A stretch of 64,000 nt of DNA from Lineus longissimus (Eukaryota; Nemertea; Pilidiophora; Heteronemertea; Lineidae). The stretch covers positions 14,444,001 through 14,508,000 of the forward strand of contig NC_088314.1 in NCBI RefSeq assembly GCF_910592395.1, written 5' to 3'. The position numbers were made by a program, and so were the translations under genes. This document shows positions 56,288 through 64,000 of the stretch, piece by piece. Numbering within the stretch: position 1 is the stretch's first letter; each line of letters opens with the position of its first letter. The notes below the pieces were generated by a model that was given only the letters and a program-made list of their open reading frames with translations, made no database searches and had not been told where the DNA came from.

Positions 56288-56596
56288 ATGAGTGATGATA
56301 ATGAAAAAGTAAAAGAAATTACTACTAAAGATAAACCAAAGGATCCTAAAAAAGTAGCATGGGGGAAAAAATTAGGTGAAATTAACAAGAATCGTAAAAA
56401 AATTAAAGTGGAAGAAGAATCACAAGAAACTTCAACTCTTAATACAACCTATTATTTTACACTCCTTATTGGAGGACTTGGTTTAGCAACTTATGTATGG
56501 TATACAAGCGCTTCCATAACCAAAAATTCAAAATCTGACGTGGAACAACCTATTAAAGAAAAACAAACAAAGCCTAAATCTAAATTAGAAATTTAA
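56288..56596 (+). CDS. Polinton small membrane protein
   Basis: 102 residues. A Lys-rich N-terminal half (DPKKVAWGKKLGEINKNRKK), one transmembrane helix (YYFTLLIGGLGLATYVWYT, about residues 56-74) and a Lys/Pro-rich tail. The ATG follows CTATAAAATAA. First of a rightward series with spacers of 4-30 bp. Small single-span proteins are usual in this position in Polintons; function unknown. Confidence 0.65.
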   Translation: MSDDNEKVKEITTKDKPKDPKKVAWGKKLGEINKNRKKIKVEEESQETSTLNTTYYFTLLIGGLGLATYVWYTSASITKNSKSDVEQPIKEKQTKPKSKLEI

Positions 56597-56617
56597 AAAA
56601 AATTTTTCTTATAATAA

Positions 56618-57195
56618 ATGAGTTCTACTATTGATCCAAAAAATATTGGAAACACGATCTATCACGCTGCTGTTTTAACAGCTTTAACTGTTGGCTATGG
56701 ATTAGCTGCAAAGAAACTATTAAAATCAAATATTGGAGACCCAAGTAAACCAGACCTTATGGAAGCTGTTAAGCTCACTGGTGCAGTGACACTTGCTATT
56801 ATTACAAAAGGGTATCTGGAGAAAAATATGAATTTACCAAAGGATATTACTAATTCGTTGGTGGTTCTGCCTTATTTCATGCATTTGATAGGCAGAATGC
56901 TGCAGAAGAACGAAAGCGTCACGATTTAGCTTTAGAAAAATGACAAAAACAATCTGCAACATGGTCCCAGAATAGAATAAAACATTTAGATTTCCTTGCA
57001 GAACAACGACAGAAAAAACATGAAGCAAAATCAGACATGTTAGATATGGAAGATTCTATTCGATATTACGACAACATTCATCCTAAACCGACTTTAAACC
57101 ATTTTTGTATGCCGAGTGAATCTCAGAAAAAGTATAAACAAATGTACATTGCAGGCAGTGTGGTGGGATCTGCGGTGGTATCAAAATTTCTTTAA
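56618..57195 (+). pseudogene. Polinton membrane protein, frameshifted
   Basis: The ATG follows CTTATAATAA, 21 bp after the previous stop. The first 85 residues have two hydrophobic segments (HAAVLTALTVGYGLAAKKLL and LTGAVTLAIITKGYL). Near 56870 the frame shifts, and in the new frame a TGA (about 56940) interrupts a charged helix containing EERKRHDLALEK. The rest (RIKHLDFLAEQRQKKHE to SAVVSKFL) is open to TAA at 57193-57195. The long charged helix resembles a conserved Polinton accessory protein. Confidence 0.6.
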
Positions 57196-57200
57196 AATAA

Positions 57201-58440
57201 ATGAGTGATGAGAGGGTATTTGAAAATCCTGTCTATGAAGATGAAGATGGAATGAATGACTATTTAGATCAACAAGCAGCGAATAATGATACTCTTATGA
57301 ATGAATTGACTGGAGATATACCACGAGCTCCAAGAGTTAGTTTAATGAACGATGTGAAAATCATTGATATAAAAGAAAAAATTTTAAATGACTTTATGAA
57401 AAATGAAATGGCCAGGGCCATTGTGCTCACCTCATGTGGAGGAAAGATGGATAAAGAGCATGGTATTGTGTCATGTAGTGTTAGGTTTGATGTAGGTCAA
57501 GCAATTACAATTTCCCCAAAATGGCCAATTTACAGTACATTCGACCTCTGTGACCTTGAAAAGTAGGTCAAATCAAAGAAGACCCGGGTGACACATTGAA
57601 TGGTTGTTAGAATTAGATGTACCTATGATATAAAATTGGTGCCAATCGGGCAAGTCATTACTAGGAATAATGGCATTTTGAAGAATTTAGGATTTGGCCC
57701 CCTCCCTGGAGGCCAAATGGCAAATCAGATCGCACCAAACTTCGGTACCTAAGATCACCTGACCAAGGGGTACATGTGTACTTAATTTGTGATCAATAGT
57801 CATTGCAGTTAAGAAACGTGCCATAGTTACGGCCTGACGGCGAATTTACGCCATTTGACCTCTGTGACCTTGACAAGAAGGTCAAATTAAAAACCTGTGT
57901 GACATATACTGTATGGTGGTTAGATGTACCCATGATATCAAATTGGTGGCAATCGGGCAAGGAGTTAAGGAATAATCACATTTTTAAGGTTTTTGGATTT
58001 TGCCCCCTGGTGGTCAAGTGGTGAATCATATTGGACCAAACTTCGGTCCCTGAGATCACCTGACTAAGGGGTAAATGTGTACCAAATTTAGTATCAATAG
58101 TCATTGCAGTTTAGAAACGTGCCATCGTTACATCCTAACGGCCAATTTACACCATTTGACCTCTGTGACCTTGAAAAGGAGGTCAAATCAAAAACCCGGA
58201 GGATATATGATGCACCTTTGCTAGAAGTACCTACCATATTTTTTTCAAAATTTCCCGACTACTATTAAGGGAGATATTGCATATTTTCACTTTTAACGTT
58301 TAGCCCCCTGGTGGCCAAACCATGAAACGAATCAAACCGAAACTTGGTCTCCAAGGTGTCATTACATAAGGGTACATGTGTACCAAGTTTCAACTCAATA
58401 GCTCTAACAGTTACGAAACGTGCCCTGCTAACGGACGACG

Positions 58441-58487
<47 letters not shown>

Positions 58488-59708
58488 ACGACGGACGCCA
58501 CGGTATGGGATAAGCTCACCTCTGCTAAGAAGTGAGCTAAAAATAAATTAGAATTAAGCAAAGACATAAAGGAACTGCGTAACAAACTGACAATTAATGA
58601 AAACAAAGATATATTTTTTCACTCATTAAGAGGGGATAGCATTAAACTAATGCAAAATATTAATAAAGAACCTTATTCTGTTAGATCTGTAAAAGGAGCA
58701 GGAAAAGCAGAATTCATGAGATTTTTTCAAAAATTTAATGTTGGAGAAACTCCAATACTTGAAAATGTTGGAGAAAAAACAGCTAGAAGACAATTGACTT
58801 ACGAAGATGGAGCAAGATCTAGTTCATTGGATATCATAAAGTCACCTATTCCTCTGGAACCTAATGTTATCGATACTTCTGAAGATCTTGTACAAGACAC
58901 CAATCTTGATACAAATGAAACAAAGTTTGTTCATGTTGACCCTAATGATGTTGATGACATTCAAGATGCCACTTTGAATTCAAACGAACCTATAACAACA
59001 AAGAATTCTGAATTAGATGAGATCATAGACTATTTCAGAAGACAGTTTAAATCTATTAAAGAAAAATATAGTCGGTCACGTGACAGAATAAAAGATAAAA
59101 TAAACACATTGAGACAAAATGATGATCTTGAAATGATGCCTTTAATTGAGCATGAAGAACAAAATCTAAAAGAAATTGATGAAGCAGAATCAGATGAAGT
59201 GACTAATTTGAATGAAAGAAGTAAAAAACATTTTAAACAATTAGCTGAAAATTTTCGTGATATAGTCAATGATGCAAAAGAATCCTTAGGAGACCGATTA
59301 AAAGCTTTATTCAAATTGAAAGGCTTTAAACTTGCTACTATTGTTACTGCAGTTATTTTAACTTTATCTGCCATTGGTGCAAGTTTCGTGTATGGTATAG
59401 GCTCTTTAGTAAAACCAAGTAAATCTGGACCAGTTACACCCAGTCATCCTAATAAAATTACACAAGGTCTGATAAAATTTAAAAATTGGTTACTTTCCTT
59501 GGGTTCAAAAGCTCTATCAGCACTCCCTGGAATTCTAGGAGCCATTGTGTCCACTATCTTAAAAGCAGCTGCAGGTGTGGTAGGATTCTTAGCAGAACAT
59601 GTGATTATAGCTGTCACTGTCACGATTTTAGTTGTGATTCAAATTGTAGTGAATAATGCAGGAACGATCAAACAGAGAGCAAAAAAAATTTCTTCTAAAA
59701 TAAAATGA
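57201..59708 (+). pseudogene. Polinton multi-span membrane protein split by a Helentron-like insertion
   Basis: Start block 57201-57403 (ATG after CTTTAAAATAA), insertion 57404-58540, then 58541-59708. Removing the insertion joins the blocks in phase. The N-terminus is acidic, the middle has a long charged coiled coil (about 58990-59260), and the C-terminal third has hydrophobic segments (TIVTAVILTLSAIGASFV; LPGILGAIVSTILKAAAGVV; IIAVTVTILVVIQIVV). The pattern of GILGAIV..GFLAEH recurs in Polinton proteins of other animals as I remember them. Its TGA overlaps the next ATG. Role unknown, perhaps virion membrane-associated. Confidence 0.65.
57404..58540 (+). mobile_element. Helentron-like non-autonomous element, copy B
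   Basis: TGAAATGGCCAGGGCCATTG start, three core units (the GACCTCTGTGACCTTG motif at 57545, 57858 and 58158), (GAC)n at 58433-58493, and a hairpin GCTCACCTC/GAAGTGAGC followed by TAA. No target duplication. It is shorter than copy A mainly in the microsatellite. Confidence 0.8.
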
Positions 59709-60394
59709 ATCTACGCTTTCATGGAACAAAGAGACAATCCTTAAGGACAAGTATTAATCAGTATAAAACAGTTCGTGTCGCAAATGCTATTATTCCTACA
59801 TCTTATTTTAATATTTCAAGATTTGAGAAGAATAACTATTTACAATTTGCAGAGTTAGCCCCAAGTAATACTTTTAGAAATGAGGGTTCTGTTTATATTT
59901 CTGAGGGACTTTATACCATTGACTCTTATATCAAAGCGATACAACATGCGCTGAAGAAAAAAGGTCATCAGAACAAGATGATGATCACTTATTTGGAAAA
60001 CGAAGGAAAAATTGTGATAAAAGTGAAGCCTCCTTTTATAGTGTGGATCCATAAGGAATTACGTACCTTATTAGGAATTAGGTTGGAAGATGCGCGTATT
60101 ATCAACAAAGTGAAAGGAGAACACCCTTGTCAATTTTTACCCCATCGAGAATATCGTATTTGTTGTAATATTGTGGATGATGGTAAAAAAATTTTAGACG
60201 GCGTTCCTTCTGATATTATTTCCACCTTTGTCGCGAAAGGAAAAAATTATGGGGATCTTGTGGAATACAGTTCATTACAAAAAGCCATGATTCAAGATCA
60301 GGATTTTTCCTATATCGAAATTGACATCAAAAATCAAAACAATGAATCCATTGAATTTAAAACCCCGTGTACCATAGATTTACTGTTAGAATAA
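59705..60394 (+). CDS. Polinton minor capsid protein (penton, single jelly-roll)
   Basis: 229 residues. Begins with a basic tail, then strand-rich sequence (YKTVRVANAIIPTSYFNIS), a central LLGIRL..ILPHREYRI-type block (about 120-155) and a C-terminal segment ending FKTPCTIDLLLE. This arrangement, and the position beside the membrane protein genes, is that of the Polinton minor capsid protein, which caps the vertices. ATG overlaps the preceding TGA by 4 bp and follows TCTAAAATAAA. The frame appears intact. Confidence 0.75.
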   Translation: MNLRFHGTKRQSLRTSINQYKTVRVANAIIPTSYFNISRFEKNNYLQFAELAPSNTFRNEGSVYISEGLYTIDSYIKAIQHALKKKGHQNKMMITYLENEGKIVIKVKPPFIVWIHKELRTLLGIRLEDARIINKVKGEHPCQFLPHREYRICCNIVDDGKKILDGVPSDIISTFVAKGKNYGDLVEYSSLQKAMIQDQDFSYIEIDIKNQNNESIEFKTPCTIDLLLE

Positions 60395-60398
60395 AAGG

Positions 60399-60857
60399 AT
60401 GGACGTCTTAGATTCAATCCCCGAACAGGATGAATTTCGTTTTGAGCAGATTGAGCAGATCAAATCAGACTTACAACAAAAAATTGGAAGACGACGTCAA
60501 CTGTATAAAAATTATAAAAAAATTTCAAACATCCTTCATTGGTTAGAAACTAGCTTTTTTATCGCAGGAGCAGGAATCGCTTCGATTGGTGCAGGTGGTG
60601 TTATTACCAATATTGTTACTTTACCTTTAGCTGTTGTTTGTACTATGTTAGGTACAACAGGTAAAATTGTTGTTCCACAATTAAGGAAAAAAATGAAAAA
60701 ACATAAAACAATCTGGATCCACACACAAGATCATTTAAACGATGTGAATAATTTACTCTCACGCGCGATTACGAATGAGCATATTTCTGCGAGTGAGTTT
60801 GACCTTATTATTCAGGCATATAAAAAATCCAATAAAGTTACAGAGAATCTGAAATAA
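60399..60857 (+). CDS. Polinton conserved membrane-associated protein
   Basis: 152 residues, starting 4 bp after the previous stop (context aaggATGg). An N-terminal coiled coil (EQIKSDLQQKIGRRRQLYKNYKK) is followed by one or two hydrophobic segments (FFIAGAGIASIGAGGVITNIVTLPLAVVC) and a C-terminal helical domain (LLSRAITNEHISASEFDLII). The layout, with a final 'SEFDLI' helix, recurs in Polintons and related elements. Function unknown. Last plus-strand gene before the right terminal repeat. Confidence 0.65.
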   Translation: MDVLDSIPEQDEFRFEQIEQIKSDLQQKIGRRRQLYKNYKKISNILHWLETSFFIAGAGIASIGAGGVITNIVTLPLAVVCTMLGTTGKIVVPQLRKKMKKHKTIWIHTQDHLNDVNNLLSRAITNEHISASEFDLIIQAYKKSNKVTENLK

Positions 60858-60957
60858 CTTGACTTTCATCGGTGATTAACTGTTTGGGCTATTTTAGCCA
60901 GTCAGTCTAAAGTAATGATGTAACTTTATAAGAACGTGACACTTCTTATAAAATTAT

Positions 60958-62054
60958 ACCATTTTATCCTTGCACTAATTTAAACGCGTAATACTTTTTC
61001 CCTTTAGGTTTTCCTAACGATATTATATAAATCAAGTTAGGATTCGCTTCTAAATCTCGTTTGATCAACGATGTTGAAAAAGTTTTCAGGGGCTGCAGCT
61101 TTCTATATTTTAGAGTGAGAATTAACGCTTCTCCGTGTTTGGTATTCTTCAACTTTTTCCCTACAATCTTATACCACGCGTTTAAAGGAACTTCTTTCCA
61201 AGTGATTAACTCTGATTGAGGGGGTTGAATTTTGGCATCTAATTCGCTTTCCGAAAGATAGTCCTCCTCTTCTTCCTCAGATGAATAATCTTCTATAATT
61301 TTAAGTTCATCTTCGGATGAGGAATAATCTTCTATTTTATGCTTTTTTGAATATTTAGATCCTTTATTCTTTTTTGAAGTGGCGGATCTGATGATATGAG
61401 TCATTTTCTATACAATATGAAATCTATTAGATATCGTTTTTAAATTTTTCTTTAATATTTCTCCTTTAGAATATTTAGCAGAAATAACCATGTTATAAAA
61501 GTTAGACAATTTGTGGGGTTGGGGGGTTGGGGGGTTGAAAAATAGTTTTGACTAGGATTTGACTGAAATGAAAATTAGGTCAAATCTAGGGTGAACTAGA
61601 AAGTTGAAAGTTGTAAAATAGTTTTGACTAGGATTTGACTGAAATAAAAATTAGGTCAAATCTAGGGTGAGCTAGAACCCTCACCTAGGATTTGACTAGG
61701 ATTTGACTGAAATAAAAATTAGGTCAAATCTAGGGTGAACTAGAAAGTTGAAAGTTGTAAAATAGTTTTGACTAGGATTTGACTGAAATAAAAATTAGGT
61801 TAAAACTAGTAAGTTGAATAATTGTTTGACTAGGATTTGACTGAATAATCGTTTGACTAGGATTTGACTGAATAATTGTTTGACTAGGATTTGACTGAAT
61901 AATTGTTTGACTAGGATTTGACTGAATAATTGTTTGACTAGGATTTGATTGAATAATTGTTTGACTAGGATTTGACTGAATAATCGTTTGACTAGGATTT
62001 GACTGAATAATCGTTTGACTAGGATTTGACTGAATAATTGTTTGACTAGGATTT
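60958..62054 (-). repeat. Polinton right terminal inverted repeat, tip missing
   Basis: Mirror image of 41966-43133 with about nine 27-bp units. It stops in the middle of a unit at about 62054, where LINE sequence begins, so the outermost roughly 40 bp present on the left (AGGGTTCTAGCTCACCC..) are absent here. Confidence 0.9.
60964..61404 (-). CDS. Polinton TIR-encoded small protein (right copy)
   Basis: Second copy of the gene at 42689-43129, identical but for about four residues. Both frames are intact. Substitutions are few, implying either recent amplification or gene conversion between the terminal repeats. Confidence 0.7.
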   Translation of the reverse strand: MTHIIRSATSKKNKGSKYSKKHKIEDYSSSEDELKIIEDYSSEEEEEDYLSESELDAKIQPPQSELITWKEVPLNAWYKIVGKKLKNTKHGEALILTLKYRKLQPLKTFSTSLIKRDLEANPNLIYIISLGKPKGKKYYAFKLVQG

Positions 62055-63138
62055 ATGTCGTATTCGAGAAAGACACTGTAGCATGGCATTTTGCCTGTTT
62101 AGGACAGGTCGTGGCCAAGTGTTGTGACAAACGTGTCATTGTGTTTTCCTCCGTGGGACAAGAGCTAATAAAACTACGTGTGCATTGGTTGCCAATTTAT
62201 ATAAGTAACGTTTTTCTGGCCAGTGTATTCGGAGATCTCGGACAGGTTGTGGATATAACTAATGAACAGGTGCAGGTACAGAACTATACAGTTGAAACCG
62301 GGATAAGATCAATCTCTATCAGAATCCACGAGCGACACAAAGGGTCAATTCCGCACAGGATCCGGACATCCGATGGATACTCAATGCTTATAACCTGCAA
62401 GGGTCGTCTTCCTCTGTGCCTCAAGTGCGATCGGATAGGGCATGTTCGGGCGGACTGCCCCAAGGACAGGAACGACCGGTCCTACGCGGGAGTCGCATCA
62501 ACAACACGGGTGAAGGAGAAATACGTCAATAAACCTCTGGATCCAAGGCCAAGGAGCGTGATGTCGTCGAAGGAAACTACTCGGGTTGTTAACTACAGCA
62601 ATCCGGCTTTCGAGGAAGGGACCCAAGAAGAGAGCAGGGAGACGGCAGATAGAAGAGGAAAGGGTGATGACGTGAACGGAGGAGAGATGGGTGACGAAAG
62701 TGTAGACATGAAGTCCGTGGAAGATGAAGGAGAGTCCGGGGATCTTGAGGATCAACTAAAGGAAGAGGATAGCCAGGCCGGTGACGCCCACCCCCCCGCC
62801 GCCAAGCCGAAGCGTAAGGAACGGAAGGCTAGGAAGTCGAAGTCGAAAGAAGTGGCAGAAGTCCAGGATACGGAAATGCCGGAGGCCTGGCTGTGGAGGT
62901 TGTGCCAGAAACGCAGTCCACCACGGAAACCCCTTTAGTCGAATCTCAGGTGGTCAACGCTTCTCCGTCCATGCCTTTGGTTGATAACGCGGAGGATCTT
63001 TTTTCGGGGGGGGGGAGTATTCCCCCAGGCCAGGGGTCCCCTAAACACAAGCGTTTGAGGAAGGATGGGGAGGAGGATCTCAATTTCGCGTTCGATGAGG
63101 ATGGAGTGTTACAAGAGATGGACGCATCCGCTGTTTAG
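62055..63138 (+). pseudogene. LINE ORF1, 5'-truncated, CCHC knuckle
   Basis: Open from the Polinton junction to 62938; then a one-base shift near 62888 moves the remaining C-terminus into another frame ending at 63136-63138. It contains CLKCDRIGHVRADC (CCHC, about 62420-62461) after GRLPL, then a long acidic/basic disordered tail. This matches ORF1 proteins of L1/Tx1-like LINEs with ZCCHC-type knuckles, which bind the element RNA. The 5' part, including the true start, is absent. Confidence 0.7.
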
Positions 63139-63565
63139 ACTGGACTATGACTTCATATGTTATGAATATCACGCCTACGGACGATTCTCTTGAACATCGG
63201 ATTATTGTTTATGCTAAAAACTCAACGGATTACCGACCGCCACGGACTGCCCACGGACTATTCTATTGGATATATCTCCCTCGGGAGTTCTACTTTGGAG
63301 CCTCAATTGTCGGACTAGAAAATGGACTATTCTTTTTGATTAACGGACACATAGTGTATGATTTCGGACTGATATTACGGATTACAACCACCTCGACTCG
63401 CCCATGGACTACGATATTGTTTCTCCCTCGGGAGTTATTAGTAAGTATGTGTATTTATATATTAAAATGTTCTTGTATTTCTAATTTTACAGTATACCAT
63501 ATCAAGCAAATGTCCTTATTCTCGTATTATCTCTATATTTTGTTTTATCACATATTTAAATCATA
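63139..63565 (+). other. LINE inter-ORF region
   Basis: Separates ORF1 from ORF2. GGACTA/CGGACT-like phrases recur (for example at 63245, 63311, 63330, 63367). The open frame at 63147-63566 has no recognisable domain. Confidence 0.5.
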
Positions 63566-64000
63566 ATGTTAGATATTTCTTTTGCAAGCCTTAATTGTCG
63601 TGGTCTTTCATGTTTTTCAAAACAGCGCTTGATTTCCAATTTTCTACTTAAATTTGACCTTGATTTTATATTTTTACAGGAAACTAATGTAGGTTCCCTT
63701 TCTTTAGCAAAAAACATCGAGGGGTATTTTTGTGCGAAAGCCTTTTGGTCTTTTTCATCTCAAAAAAGTACAGGTTCCGCTATTTTTATATTTTCTTCTG
63801 ACGTTACCACTGGGAATTTTCATTATGATTTAGACGGCCGTCTTATTTTTCTTGATGTGGACGTCAGAGGGTTAAAACTACGTCTTGTAAATTTATATGC
63901 TCCTTCAAATGAGGCCGAACGTAGGACATTTTTCACTTCACTATATACTTGTTTCAATACAAGCCGTAAGCTCATTTTGGGCGGCGACTTTAATTGTGTT
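63566..64000 (+). CDS. LINE ORF2, endonuclease part (runs off the window)
   Basis: ATG at 63566 opens 145 codons to the window end without a stop. APE-type endonuclease motifs appear in order: SLNCRGL (Asn), FLQET (catalytic Glu), NLYAPS (Tyr) and GGDFNC (Asp/Asn). The reverse transcriptase must lie to the right. The endonuclease nicks target DNA to prime reverse transcription. The frame looks intact. Confidence 0.85.
   Translation, partial: MLDISFASLNCRGLSCFSKQRLISNFLLKFDLDFIFLQETNVGSLSLAKNIEGYFCAKAFWSFSSQKSTGSAIFIFSSDVTTGNFHYDLDGRLIFLDVDVRGLKLRLVNLYAPSNEAERRTFFTSLYTCFNTSRKLILGGDFNCV

Larger units (their letters stand above)
41966..62054. mobile_element. Maverick/Polinton, about 20 kb
   Basis: Inverted terminal repeats of about 1.1 kb enclose the diagnostic set: packaging ATPase, double jelly-roll capsid, minor capsid, retroviral-type integrase and protein-primed PolB, plus conserved small membrane proteins. 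Removing one LINE (1.34 kb) and two Helentron-like insertions (1.17 and 1.14 kb) leaves about 16.4 kb, a normal size. The left flank is a BEL/Pao gag and the right flank a LINE, so no matching target duplication is visible. I found no adenovirus-type protease. Stops and frameshifts in capsid, integrase and polymerase show it is inactive. Confidence 0.95.

Overview
This is a eukaryotic, almost certainly invertebrate animal, window made nearly entirely of mobile elements nested in one another. I see no convincing complete host gene, only a few weak exon-like fragments. A full-length Maverick/Polinton, BEL/Pao and Ty3/gypsy retrotransposons, two LINEs, hAT-, Harbinger- and foldback-type DNA elements, and microsatellite-bearing elements with a terminal hairpin (Helitron2/Helentron style) point to a marine invertebrate. 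I cannot name the species.

1-11.9 kb holds old repeats: a diverged Helentron-like copy (207-1049), several large inverted repeats, a Myb/SANT-like fragment and a 745-bp Harbinger-type element with a TAA target duplication (9150-9894). 11.9-32.5 kb is a nest ordered by target duplications. A hAT-like element is split by a 19.5-kb Ty3/gypsy element with near-identical LTRs, a GGAAC duplication, PBS and PPT. The gypsy carries an extra SGNH-hydrolase-like ORF upstream of gag. That ORF is interrupted by a foldback element with a 9-bp duplication. Gag and Pol are joined by a textbook -1 frameshift signal. The gag-pro part was duplicated, then invaded by a Helentron-like element holding two nested Harbinger-type elements and a spliced-looking mini-gene; a 3,236-bp piece of that was then duplicated in tandem.

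32.5-41.96 kb holds a second hAT-like copy (32788-33787), a decayed minus-strand BEL/Pao, more Helentron-derived repeats, and a BEL/Pao gag interrupted by a TIR element with a 9-bp duplication. 41.97-62.05 kb is the Polinton: about 1.1-kb inverted repeats that each carry a gene, packaging ATPase, double jelly-roll capsid, minor capsid, retroviral-type integrase, protein-primed PolB and several conserved accessory proteins. It is dead: capsid, integrase and polymerase are broken, and three insertions (one LINE, two Helentron-like) interrupt two genes. Nine of its ORFs begin directly after an AAAATAA-like box. From 62.05 kb a LINE with a CCHC ORF1 and an APE-type endonuclease ORF2 runs off the window.

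Layering from the junctions: hAT-like > gypsy > Helentron-like > Harbinger-type > Harbinger-type, and BEL/Pao > Polinton > LINE and Helentron-like elements.
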